From: Halomonas heilongjiangensis
GTDB taxonomy: Bacteria; Pseudomonadota; Gammaproteobacteria; Pseudomonadales; Halomonadaceae
Direction: 5' to 3'
Assembly: GCF_002879645.1 (NCBI RefSeq)
Contig: NZ_PNRE01000104.1
Coordinates: 1-64,000, forward strand
Length of the DNA stretch: 64,000 nt
In this document: positions 26,876 to 35,292 of the stretch, in pieces
How positions within the stretch are numbered: the first letter of the stretch is position 1
How the letters are laid out: the number at the start of each line of letters is the position of its first letter
Translations under genes and position numbers: made by a program
The notes under the pieces: model-generated
The model's database searches: none
The model's input: only the letters and a program-made list of their open reading frames with translations
What the model was told of the DNA's origin: nothing

Positions 26876-27754
26876 CTAGCCTAGGGATTGGTTCACGAGC
26901 GCGAAAGTGCAGACCTCGGTATCGGCCGGCACCACGGCGGGCAGGGACATGGCGGTCACCCTGTCATACTCCGGCATTCCGCAACGCCTGAGGAATTCGG
27001 TGAAGCCGCCCTCGGACTGGGTGGTATCGACTCGGAGAAACCTGCCTGCATGCTTCGCCACATGGGGGGCGGTCAGCGCGATGGCGTCGACGGTATCCTT
27101 CGCGACAACCGGTCCTACGACATGGCCTCGGCCGAACCTGTGGCACAGGGCAAAGCCGGCGATACGCCCTTTCCGCTCGAGCACGGTGCCTTCGCAGCGC
27201 TTGACCAGTTCTGTCAGGATGGCCGTTCTGTCGGCGCCGAAGGCGGCCTGATCGAGTCGGGCGATCTCCGCGAGGTCTGCCGCCTTCAGTGGGCGAACCC
27301 GGGTATCGGCTGGCACCGGAGGCTCATCGGGGTCGATTGCCGTGCCCTGGTGTTGGTGCACGATGGCTTCCGGCTTGAAGCCAAGGGCGTCAGCGAGGCG
27401 ATAGGCGACCCGAGGGGCGATTATCTGAAGGCGACGGCCACGGCACTGCTGCATCACGTGATCCATCAGCCAGCCGCCGCCACCCTGCGCCTGGAGCTGT
27501 GGCGAGGTGATGACCATGCCGATGGTGGCGAAGTCGTTGCCCATCGGAAACCACATCGCCGAGCCGACGATTCGGCCGATCTTGTCGCAGCCGGCAAACC
27601 CCTTGCCGAGCTTGAGCAGCATACGCCAGTCGTCGGGTCGGTGCGGCCAGCCGACACCCACCGACAGCTGGTGCAGTTTGCCGATATCGTCGTCCTGAAG
27701 CTCTCTCAGCGTCAGCTCATAGGTATGCAGGCGCTTTGACGTCGCGGTGGACAC
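26876..27754 (-). CDS. Double-domain GNAT acetyltransferase (type B)
   Basis: A 292-residue protein with two GNAT-like halves. The first has TIGMVITSPQLQAQGGGGWLM in the acetyl-CoA loop position, where the usual Q-x-x-G-x-G/A is present but altered. The second has AGFALCHRFGRGHVVGPVVAKD. It starts with GTG; MSTATSKRLHTYEL aligns with the paralogue at 61009-61887, which has the same length. Type A and type B genes lie side by side here. The unusual loop raises the possibility that one half binds ligand without catalysis. The acceptor is unknown. Confidence 0.8.
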   Translation of the reverse strand: MSTATSKRLHTYELTLRELQDDDIGKLHQLSVGVGWPHRPDDWRMLLKLGKGFAGCDKIGRIVGSAMWFPMGNDFATIGMVITSPQLQAQGGGGWLMDHVMQQCRGRRLQIIAPRVAYRLADALGFKPEAIVHQHQGTAIDPDEPPVPADTRVRPLKAADLAEIARLDQAAFGADRTAILTELVKRCEGTVLERKGRIAGFALCHRFGRGHVVGPVVAKDTVDAIALTAPHVAKHAGRFLRVDTTQSEGGFTEFLRRCGMPEYDRVTAMSLPAVVPADTEVCTFALVNQSLG

Positions 27755-27817
27755 TTGGCTCTCCGTAAAGGCTCTCGTGTTGCGACTTGTCAGTGTGGCA
27801 GCGGGAAGGCGTCATTG

Positions 27818-27834
27818 CTAGGACGTTCTTGCCG
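27818..27834 (-). promoter_or_regulatory. Shared 17-bp motif upstream of GNAT type B
   Basis: CGGCAAGAACGTCCTAG, identical over 17 bases to the site at 26644-26660 and at nearly the same distance from its gene (about 65 bp before the GTG start). Likely bound by one regulator, perhaps an Lrp protein of this region. Confidence 0.55.
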
Positions 27835-28078
27835 CCTGGGGGGCGGCATGGTTCAGCAAAGGGCATTCGCCATCAATGGCTCCGAGGTGTGACACCAACG
27901 CAATATAGTGCCGCACCGCCCTACCTTGGCAGCACAATATTCCGCTCAAGCCAATTTATCGCTGCGAACTCCTGCGTGAGGCCGTGCCGCTGGTCGAGCT
28001 GCGGTTCATCTTCTTCTTGATCATGGGCCCGGGCAGCGAGGCCGGGTGTGGCGACCGGCTCGCCGGAGTCTCTTCGGG

Positions 28079-28101
28079 CATACGGCAGCTTCTGCCGTAT
28101 G
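28079..28101. promoter_or_regulatory. Perfect palindrome upstream of the ABC importer
   Basis: CATACGGCAG-ctt-CTGCCGTATG: 10-base arms with a 3-base centre. No T-run follows, so an operator is more likely than a terminator. It lies about 290 bp before the binding-protein gene and about 320 bp before the divergent GNAT gene. Confidence 0.45.
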
Positions 28102-28386
28102 GTGCGGGCAATGCCACTGATTGTAGGTGCGAGCGTGGGCAAAACGAACCAAAAGCGTTGCTCATTGGTGCTGTAATTGTTTCAACGGGTTGTCCACATC
28201 CCATGGGGCATGTGAGTCGGGTCGTTCACATCGTTACTACGGTCAGGGAAAAGAGTATCGGCATAGATAAAGCGCGTCACGAGAGAGGACAGCAAACCCC
28301 TGGATTGCCTGAGGTGGGCCCTTGGAAAACGGCGCGCCGATATAACAACAGACAAGCAATGATAATCGGATAGACGGAGGCATAAC

Positions 28387-30000
28387 ATGAAGAACAGGAA
28401 CTTCCCTAATCATGACCAGCGGATCGTGTCAGAGCTGATGCGAACAGCCGGTCATGGCATCTCGCGGCGCGATGTGCTGCGGGGAATGGCCGCCGGTACC
28501 GTACTGGCCGCCACTGCCGGTGGCTTGATGACCGGTGCGTCGTCCGCCTTCGCCCAGACGCCCCAGCGCGGCGGACGCATCAAGGTGGCGAGCGCGACCA
28601 GCTCGACCGCCGATACGCTGGATCCGGCCAAGGGGGGGAACTACACCGACTATTGCCGTCATTTCATGTTCTACAGCGGCCTGACGACGCTGGACGACAC
28701 GCTGGTGCCGCAGATGTCGCTGGCGGAGTCGTTCGACACCGACGATGCCCAGTCCTGGGTCATCAAGCTGCGCCAGGACGTCGTCTTCCACGATGGCCAG
28801 CCGTTCACCGCGGCCGATGTGGTCTACTCGCTGAATCGCCACAAGGACCCGCAAACCGCCTCCAAGGCGCTCAGCGTCGCCCAGCAGCTCGAGGAAGTCA
28901 GCGCCGCCGGGCCGCATGAGGTGCAGATCCGGCTCTCCAGTCCCAACGCCGATCTGCCGTCGATCCTCGCCACCTCCCACTTCCTGATCGTGCGCGATGG
29001 CACCACCGACTTCAGCCTCGCCAACGGTACCGGGCCCTTCGAATGTGCGGAATTCCAGCCGGGCGTGCGCTCGATCGGGGTGCGCAACGACAGCTACTGG
29101 AAGTCGGGCCAGCCGTATCTCGACGAGATCGAGTTCTTCGCGATTCCGGACGAGGCCGCGCGCATCAATGCCCTGCTCGCCGGCGACGTCGATCTCATCA
29201 ACCCGGTCAATCCGCGCTCCATCCCGCGCATCCTGGACAGTGCCAACGCCTCGGTGATGGAGTCCCCGACCGGTGGCTACACCAACCTGGTGATGCGTGA
29301 CGCCCTGGGTCCGGTCCAGAACCCGGACTTCGTGCTGGCGATGAAGCACCTGCTCGATCGCGAGCAGATCCATCGGGTCGCCTTCCGTGGCTTCGGCGTC
29401 CTCGCCAACGATCAGCCGATTGCGCCCAGCCACCGGTACTACTTCGATGGTCTGCCACAGCGTGAGTTCGACCCGGACAAAGCGAAGTACCACCTGGAGC
29501 GATCCGGCATGGGCGGAAGTCCGATTCCCCTCGTGGCCTCCGAAGCCGCCACCGGCTCGGTGGATATGGCCCAGTTGCTGCAGCTCTCGGCGCAGGAGAT
29601 CGGGCTCAGGCTCGAACTGAAGCGGATGCCGGCGGACGGCTACTGGTCCAATCACTGGATGAAGCACCCACTGGGCTTCGGCAACATTGGTGCGCGCCCG
29701 ACCGCCGACCTGCTGTTCAGCCTGTTCTACAAGTCCGATGCTAGCAACAACGAATCGGGCTGGCAGAACGAACAGTTCGACCAGTTGCTGGTTGCCGCGC
29801 GCGGCGAGACCGACGACGCCAAGCGCAAGCAGATGTATGCCGACATGCAGGTGTTGATACATGAACACTGCGGTATCGGCATTCCGCAGTTCAACAGCAG
29901 TATCGACGGCCACAGCGCCAAGCTGAGGGGGCTCTCCCCTCACCCGCTGGGCGGCCTGATGGGCTACATGTTCGCTGAACACGTCTGGCTGGAAGCCTGA
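28387..30000 (+). CDS. ABC transporter substrate-binding protein, dipeptide/opine family (SBP 5)
   Basis: A 537-residue periplasmic binding protein of the DppA/OppA family. Residues 20-55 carry a twin-arginine-like signal (SRRDVLRGMAAG, then a hydrophobic stretch and SSAFAQ). The mature part has VASATSSTADTLDPAKG and WVIKLRQDVVFHDGQPFTAADVVYS, the family signature. GGAGG precedes the ATG. It heads a four-gene importer with two permeases and a fused ATPase. Ligands of such proteins range from peptides to opines and N-substituted amino acids; nearby amine oxidases favour an amino compound. The ligand cannot be read from sequence. Confidence 0.92.
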   Translation: MKNRNFPNHDQRIVSELMRTAGHGISRRDVLRGMAAGTVLAATAGGLMTGASSAFAQTPQRGGRIKVASATSSTADTLDPAKGGNYTDYCRHFMFYSGLTTLDDTLVPQMSLAESFDTDDAQSWVIKLRQDVVFHDGQPFTAADVVYSLNRHKDPQTASKALSVAQQLEEVSAAGPHEVQIRLSSPNADLPSILATSHFLIVRDGTTDFSLANGTGPFECAEFQPGVRSIGVRNDSYWKSGQPYLDEIEFFAIPDEAARINALLAGDVDLINPVNPRSIPRILDSANASVMESPTGGYTNLVMRDALGPVQNPDFVLAMKHLLDREQIHRVAFRGFGVLANDQPIAPSHRYYFDGLPQREFDPDKAKYHLERSGMGGSPIPLVASEAATGSVDMAQLLQLSAQEIGLRLELKRMPADGYWSNHWMKHPLGFGNIGARPTADLLFSLFYKSDASNNESGWQNEQFDQLLVAARGETDDAKRKQMYADMQVLIHEHCGIGIPQFNSSIDGHSAKLRGLSPHPLGGLMGYMFAEHVWLEA

Positions 30001-30081
30001 GCGTTTACGACAACCATAGCTCGATAATGATGGCGTCGGCTGCGTTTAGACGCACCTGACGCCATTAAGAATAGGTGAACC

Positions 30082-31035
30082 ATGAACAATATAGTCGCAC
30101 GGCTAATAATTGGCCGGCTGGGCATCGGAGTGCTCACGCTGCTTATCGTCTCGCTGGTGGTCTTTATTCTCACCGGTCTGTTGCCGGGGGATGCGGCACA
30201 GGAGCAGCTCGGCCAGGAGGCGACGCCTGAGGCGGTGGCGGCCCTGCGTGCACAGTTGGGTCTGGACCAACCCGTGTACCTGCGTTACCTAAGCTGGCTG
30301 GGTGGCCTGGTTACGGGCAATCCCGGCGTTTCGCTGGTCAACGGCATGGCGGTCGACGACCTGATCGCGAGCCGACTGCCCAACTCCCTCAAACTGGCAG
30401 CGGCGACCGCCCTGATTGCCGTGCCGCTGGCGCTTACAATCGGCATCGTCTCGGCGATGTATCGCGGATCGATCTTCGACCGCTATACCAACATGCTGGC
30501 GGTGTTCCTAGTGTCGGTACCCGAGTTTCTGATTGCCACCATCGCGGTGCTGATCTTCGCGGTCAAGTTGGGTTGGCTGTCGGCGCTGTCGCGCTCCGTT
30601 GAAGTCGACTCTTTCCTGGAGCTGCTCAGTGTCTATGCCATGCCGGTATTGACCCTGTGCTGCGTGCTGGTCGCTCAGATGGCGCGCATGACGCGAGCGG
30701 CGGTGATCGATCAGCTCAGCGCTCCCTACGTGGAAATGGCAGTTCTCAAGGGCGCGCGACCGGTACGGGTGGTGCTCCGGCATGCGCTGCCGAATGCGAT
30801 CGGCCCGATTGCCAATGCCGTGGCGTTGAGCCTGTCCTATCTGCTCGGCGGCGTGGTCATCGTCGAGTCGATCTTCAACTATCCGGGCATCGCGACGCTG
30901 ATGGTAAACGCCGTGGTGACTCGCGACATGCCGCTGGTTCAGGCGTGCGTCATGTTGTTCTCGCTGGGCTTTCTGGTGTTGGTGCTGGTTGCCGACATCA
31001 TTGCAATCGTATCCAACCCGAGGCTGCGCACATGA
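30082..31035 (+). CDS. ABC importer permease (DppB-type)
   Basis: A 317-residue inner-membrane permease with about six transmembrane segments. It begins with the DppB pattern RLGIGVLTLLIVSLVVFIL and has LPGDAA followed by the cytoplasmic coupling loop EMAVLKGARPVRVVLRHALPNA (EAA-type). It ends in an ATGA overlap with the next permease gene. It follows the binding-protein gene by 81 bp. Confidence 0.93.
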   Translation: MNNIVARLIIGRLGIGVLTLLIVSLVVFILTGLLPGDAAQEQLGQEATPEAVAALRAQLGLDQPVYLRYLSWLGGLVTGNPGVSLVNGMAVDDLIASRLPNSLKLAAATALIAVPLALTIGIVSAMYRGSIFDRYTNMLAVFLVSVPEFLIATIAVLIFAVKLGWLSALSRSVEVDSFLELLSVYAMPVLTLCCVLVAQMARMTRAAVIDQLSAPYVEMAVLKGARPVRVVLRHALPNAIGPIANAVALSLSYLLGGVVIVESIFNYPGIATLMVNAVVTRDMPLVQACVMLFSLGFLVLVLVADIIAIVSNPRLRT

Positions 31036-31958
31036 ACCCGAACACAATTCCGACGGACTCACCGAAATTGAGTACACCGGGAGCACGGGCTGACGCCGTG
31101 GTCGATGCGGTGTTCGACGAAAAGCCGCCAAGCGTCGCGCGCCGCCGCCCCAAGCGGCCGGTCAGCGGTGCCCTGGGGTTATTGGTAGTCGGGTTCTGGC
31201 TGCTGATGGCCTTGGTCGGTCCCTGGTTGGCGCCCCATGGTGCCAACGCCCTGGTCGCCGACGATGTATTCGGCCCACTCAGCCTGCAATTCCCGCTTGG
31301 GACGGACTTCCTGGGCCGGGACATCCTCAGCCGGCTGTTGCACGGTGCGCCCTACACGCTCGGCGTGGCAATGGCGGCAACGGTGCTCGCCTGCCTGTTC
31401 GGTGTGGTGCTGGGCCTGGTGGCGGCCGCCTCCGGCGGCTGGCTCGATGCTGCCATCAGTCGCACTCAGGACGCCTTGATTGCGATTCCCAACAAGATCT
31501 TCGCCCTGATCATGGTGGCCTCTTTCGGTTCTTCCGTGCCCCTGCTGCTGGTCATGGCCGCCTTCGCCTATATGCCCGGCTCCTACCGTATCGCGCGTGC
31601 GGTCGCGGTTAACGTCATGACGATGGACTTCGTCCAGGTCGCGCGAGCGAGGGGGGAAGCCATGCCGTACATCATGTTCATCGAGGTGTTACCGAACATG
31701 CTCCGTCCGGTGCTGACCGACTTCGGCCTGCGTTTCGTCTACGTCGTGCTGCTGTTGAGCGCGATGAGCTTTCTCGGCCTGGGCGTGCAGCCACCGGACG
31801 CCGACTGGGGCTCTCTGGTACGGGAAAACATCCAGGGCCTAGGGGAGGGCGCTCCGGCGGTATTGGCGCCGGCGGTTGCCATCGCCACGCTGACCATAGG
31901 GGTCAACCTGATCATCGACAGCTTCGGTGGACGGGCCAAGCGCGAGATGGAGAACTGA
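31032..31958 (+). CDS. ABC importer permease (DppC-type)
   Basis: A 308-residue permease. A soluble N-terminal segment of about 45 residues precedes six transmembrane helices. LGTDFLGRDILSRLLHGAPYTL is the DppC signature, and QVARARGEAMPYIMFIEVLPN is the ATPase-coupling loop. The ATG at 31032 overlaps the previous stop by 4 bp; a longer frame upstream is only a shadow of the first permease gene. Confidence 0.93.
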   Translation: MNPNTIPTDSPKLSTPGARADAVVDAVFDEKPPSVARRRPKRPVSGALGLLVVGFWLLMALVGPWLAPHGANALVADDVFGPLSLQFPLGTDFLGRDILSRLLHGAPYTLGVAMAATVLACLFGVVLGLVAAASGGWLDAAISRTQDALIAIPNKIFALIMVASFGSSVPLLLVMAAFAYMPGSYRIARAVAVNVMTMDFVQVARARGEAMPYIMFIEVLPNMLRPVLTDFGLRFVYVVLLLSAMSFLGLGVQPPDADWGSLVRENIQGLGEGAPAVLAPAVAIATLTIGVNLIIDSFGGRAKREMEN

Positions 31959-31959
31959 G

Positions 31960-33783
31960 ATGAACGAAATCGTCAAGGTAAGCGGCCTGCGCGTAGCGGC
32001 ACGTAACGAGGCCGGCGTCGATGTCCCGATCGTGCACGGTGCCGATTTCAGTCTGAACAAGGGCGAGGTGCTGGCGTTGATCGGCGAGTCCGGTTCCGGC
32101 AAGACCACCATCGCGCTGGCGCTGATGGGCTATGCCCGTGCCGGCTGTCGTATCGTCGGGGGATCGGTGCGCATCGGCGATGTCGAGGTGCTCGAACAGC
32201 CGGATTCCGAGCTGGCGAAGCTGCGTGGACGCACCGTGGCCTATATCGCTCAGAGCGCGGCGGCGGCGTTCAATCCCGCCAAGACCATTATGCAGCAGGT
32301 GATCGAGAGTGCGCTGATCCATGGCGTGATGTCGCGGCGAGCGGCGCAGGCCAAGGCGGTCGAGCTGTTCCGGGCGCTGGCACTGCCGGACCCCGAACAT
32401 ATCGGCGCACGCTATCCGCACCAGGTGTCGGGCGGGCAGCTGCAGCGGCTGATGGCGGCGATGGCGCTGATCACCGAGCCGGCGCTGGTCATCCTCGACG
32501 AGCCGACCACGGCGCTCGATGTCACCACCCAGATCGAGGTGCTGCGAGCCTTCAAGAAGGTGGTGCGCGACCTCGATACGACGGCGGTATACGTTTCGCA
32601 CGACCTGGCGGTGGTAGCGCAGATGGCCGATCGCATCGTGGTGCTGCGCAACGGAGAGATCCAGGAGAACAGCCGCACCGAGCAGATCCTGGAGGAGCCG
32701 GCGCACCCCTACACCCGCAGCCTGCTGGCGGCGATGAAGCCGGCGGCGCGCCAGGACGCGACAGGCCAGAAGGGGGGGCGCGTAGAAGAGGACCTGCTGC
32801 TCGACGTACGGGGTCTCGAGATTTGCTATGGCAGCAAGCGGGTTGTGCAGGATATCGACCTCCAGGTCCGCCGCGGAGCAACGGTCGGGATCATCGGTGA
32901 ATCCGGGTCGGGCAAGACCACCGTTGCGCGGGCCATTGCCGGCCTGGTGGCACCCTCGGCCGGGCAGGTCCTGCTGGATGGCCAGCGGCTCAGCGGGACG
33001 CTCGCCGGACGAACCCGCGAGCAGTTCCGGCGCGTGCAGTACGTGTTCCAGAATGCCGACACGGCGCTGAATCCGCAGCACAGCATCGAAGAGATCCTGG
33101 CGCGCCCCCTGCGCTTCTACCACGGCATGCGCAGCGCGCAGCGCCGTCGCCGGGTGGCCGAGCTGCTGGAGCTGGTGCAGCTGCCGGCGAGCCTGGCGAA
33201 GCGTCGCCCAAGTGAGCTTTCCGGCGGTCAGAAGCAGCGTATCAACCTGGCGCGGGCGCTGGCGGCCGAGCCGGACCTGATCCTCTGCGACGAGGTGACC
33301 TCGGCCCTGGATACGGTGGTGGGTGCCGCGATACTCGAATTGATGGCGGATCTGAGGCGGGAACTGAACGTTTCCTACCTGTTCATCAGCCACGATATCA
33401 GCACGGTACGGGCGATCTGCGACGAGGTGGTGGTGATGTATTCCGGCGCCAAGGTGGAGCAGGGCAATCGCTCGACATTCCAGGCGCCGCCGTACCACCC
33501 GTATACCCACCTGTTGATCGACTCGGTGCCGGAGATGTATCAGGGCTGGCTCGAGGAGACGCGGGCGGGGCGGGGCGCGCTGCCGCAGATCGTTGCGTCG
33601 ACGACGTCGGCGCAACTCTGTCCGTTCCTGGCGCGCTGTCCGGTCAGGATCGATGGCAAGTGCAACAAGGTATCGCCTCCGCGGGTGCGGCTCGACAAAG
33701 GCAACGAAATACTCTGCCACCACAGCGATAGCGAACTGCGTCACTTCGACGAGCTGGTGCCGGCAATGGCAGTCAGCGGCTGA
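31960..33783 (+). CDS. Fused double ATPase of the ABC importer (DppD-DppF type)
   Basis: A 607-residue protein with two complete ABC domains. Domain 1 (about 1-260) has GESGSGKTTIALAL, signature VSGGQLQRLM and Walker B LVILDEPTTALD. Domain 2 (about 280-540) has GESGSGKTTVARAI, signature LSGGQKQRIN and LILCDEVTSALD. Each is followed by an oligopeptide-transporter C-terminal segment with the Cys-rich LCPFLARCPV, seen in dipeptide ATPases. It starts one base after the permease stop. The second importer of the window has the two ATPases as separate genes instead. Confidence 0.94.
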   Translation: MNEIVKVSGLRVAARNEAGVDVPIVHGADFSLNKGEVLALIGESGSGKTTIALALMGYARAGCRIVGGSVRIGDVEVLEQPDSELAKLRGRTVAYIAQSAAAAFNPAKTIMQQVIESALIHGVMSRRAAQAKAVELFRALALPDPEHIGARYPHQVSGGQLQRLMAAMALITEPALVILDEPTTALDVTTQIEVLRAFKKVVRDLDTTAVYVSHDLAVVAQMADRIVVLRNGEIQENSRTEQILEEPAHPYTRSLLAAMKPAARQDATGQKGGRVEEDLLLDVRGLEICYGSKRVVQDIDLQVRRGATVGIIGESGSGKTTVARAIAGLVAPSAGQVLLDGQRLSGTLAGRTREQFRRVQYVFQNADTALNPQHSIEEILARPLRFYHGMRSAQRRRRVAELLELVQLPASLAKRRPSELSGGQKQRINLARALAAEPDLILCDEVTSALDTVVGAAILELMADLRRELNVSYLFISHDISTVRAICDEVVVMYSGAKVEQGNRSTFQAPPYHPYTHLLIDSVPEMYQGWLEETRAGRGALPQIVASTTSAQLCPFLARCPVRIDGKCNKVSPPRVRLDKGNEILCHHSDSELRHFDELVPAMAVSG

Positions 33784-33845
33784 TGGCGGGACCTGTCATG
33801 TCGATCGAGTCAGTTCTTTGGTGACTTTGGTTGGGAGTGTCGAAG

Positions 33846-34256
33846 ATGAACGAGACAAGCGTCAGTCCTCCCGCACGGCAAGATTGCGATCCTGCCCCTG
33901 ACAGGAAGCGGAACGATGACGAAACGGCGCAGACGATCGCAACGGCCAAGCAGTACATCGATGAGAACTTCTGCGAGCCGATCAATCTCGACGATCTGGC
34001 GGAGCTGGTCGGCATGACCCGTTTCAGTCTGTCCAAGCGGTTCCGTCAGCGATTCGGCATCTCCCCCTATCGCTATGTCTGTCAGGTGCGGGTCCGGCAA
34101 GCGCAGACGATGATGGAGCAGGGGCAGCGGCCGACGGAGATCGCCAGCGAGATCGGCTTCTTCGACCAGAGCCACCTAGCGAGGCATTTCAAGCGCCTTT
34201 GCGGAATGACACCGCGTCAGTACAGAACACGCTGTATTCAATCCGCAGGTCAATGA
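33846..34256 (+). CDS. Minimal AraC-family regulator (DNA-binding domain only)
   Basis: 136 residues. Residues 30-130 make the two helix-turn-helix motifs of AraC (NLDDLAELVGMTRFSLSKRF and PTEIASEIGFFDQSHLARHFK, then GMTPRQYR). There is no sensor domain, only a charged 30-residue N-terminus. SoxS/MarA-type regulators are this small, so it may act by abundance instead of ligand binding, or be a trimmed remnant. It lies between the ABC importer and the dehydratase gene and could control either. The ATG at 33846 has a GGGAG site. Confidence 0.85.
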   Translation: MNETSVSPPARQDCDPAPDRKRNDDETAQTIATAKQYIDENFCEPINLDDLAELVGMTRFSLSKRFRQRFGISPYRYVCQVRVRQAQTMMEQGQRPTEIASEIGFFDQSHLARHFKRLCGMTPRQYRTRCIQSAGQ

Positions 34257-34277
34257 ATCCTGCGCTATTTCAAGGGG

Positions 34278-35273
34278 ATGGTTGTGGAAAAAACGACGGT
34301 AACGCTTGAGGACGTAAAACAAGCGGCAGTGCGTATCCGGCCTTATATTTGCCGCACGCCACTGCTCAGGGAAAGCAAGATGGACAGCGCTTTGGGTTGC
34401 CAAGTGTATGTCAAGCCCGAGATGCTTCAGGTGACCGGCGCTTTCAAGATCCGAGGGGCATTAAGCAAGATCTTGTCTTTGTCGCAGGAGGAACGGGACA
34501 AGGGAATCATCACCAGTTCATCGGGCAACCATGCTCAGGCATGTGCCTATGCAGGAAAAGTGCTCGGCATTCATGCGACCGTCATCGTTCCGGAAGACAC
34601 CCCCACACTCAAGGTCGAGAATGCCCGGTCGATGGGGGCGGATGTCATCTTGTGGGACCGTGCCTATGCAGAGCGCTGGAAAAAGGTTCATGCAGAGGTC
34701 GAGGAGCATGGCTACACCATAGTGCACAACTATGAAGACTTCGACGTCATGGCCGGCCAGGGCACGATTGCCCTGGAGATCATGGAGGATCTGGCGGATG
34801 TGGAAACCGTTCTTGTTCCGATCGGTGGGGGTGGGCTTATTTCAGGGATTTCCACCGCCATCAAAGAGACCAATCCTTCTATAAGAGTGATTGGCGTCCA
34901 GGCCGAGGCCTGCTGCCCCTACTATTTGAGCCGCCAAAACGGCGAGCGAACCAGGGCGACAGTGAAGCAGACCCTAGCCGATGGCCTGGCATGCGACTGG
35001 CCTGGCAACAACACCTACCCCATCATCGAGAAATATGTGGACGATATCGTTACCGTCTCGGAAGAGGCCATCGAGGAGGCGGTAAGGGTGGTGGCAAAGG
35101 ATGCCAAGCTCGTCGCGGAGCCTTCAGCCTGCGTCGGAATCGCCGCCTTGCTGTCAGGTGCCGTGACGACTCGCCCGGATGAAAAAGTCTGTGTGGTCCT
35201 TACCTCCGGGAACTGGGGCATCGACATGATCGGCAAGCTCCTCAAGGGCGAACGTGTGGCAGGTATTTTTTAA
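34278..35273 (+). CDS. PLP-dependent threonine/hydroxyaspartate dehydratase family (BhcB/EutB-like)
   Basis: A 331-residue fold-type II PLP enzyme. The PLP Lys is in VTGAFKIRGAL, the substrate loop is SSSGNHAQACAYAG, and the phosphate-binding loop is PIGGGGLISG. It lacks the regulatory domain of biosynthetic IlvA. Immediately followed by an ornithine-cyclodeaminase-like gene, it matches two known pairs: BhcB/BhcD of the beta-hydroxyaspartate cycle and EutB/EutC of ectoine gene clusters. Expected reaction: elimination of water from a 3-hydroxy amino acid to an imine. The GTG at 34284 has better ribosome-site spacing than the ATG at 34278. Codon use is visibly richer in A/T than in neighbours. 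Confidence 0.85.
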   Translation: MVVEKTTVTLEDVKQAAVRIRPYICRTPLLRESKMDSALGCQVYVKPEMLQVTGAFKIRGALSKILSLSQEERDKGIITSSSGNHAQACAYAGKVLGIHATVIVPEDTPTLKVENARSMGADVILWDRAYAERWKKVHAEVEEHGYTIVHNYEDFDVMAGQGTIALEIMEDLADVETVLVPIGGGGLISGISTAIKETNPSIRVIGVQAEACCPYYLSRQNGERTRATVKQTLADGLACDWPGNNTYPIIEKYVDDIVTVSEEAIEEAVRVVAKDAKLVAEPSACVGIAALLSGAVTTRPDEKVCVVLTSGNWGIDMIGKLLKGERVAGIF

Positions 35274-35292
35274 CAAGTAAAAAGGAGCGAGC

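Larger units (their letters stand above)
27755..28386. other. 632-bp spacer between the divergent GNAT and ABC importer genes
   Basis: No convincing gene. It holds the GNAT type B motif at 27818-27834, a perfect palindrome at 28079-28101, GAACCAAAAG at 28146-28155, and presumably both divergent promoters. A minus-strand reading between 27921 and 28142 gives a peptide ending AAINWLERNIVLPR that might be a transposase scrap, but this is too weak to call. Confidence 0.4.

Noticed and set aside
27921..28142. Possible transposase fragment upstream of the ABC importer
   Set aside because: Only a short stretch looks protein-like and no terminal repeats or target duplications were found.
28429..29982. 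A 517-codon minus-strand frame
   Set aside because: Fully antisense to the first binding-protein gene, which has a signal peptide and clear family motifs.
31912..33744. A 610-codon minus-strand frame
   Set aside because: Antisense shadow of the fused ABC ATPase, with low-complexity His/Arg composition.
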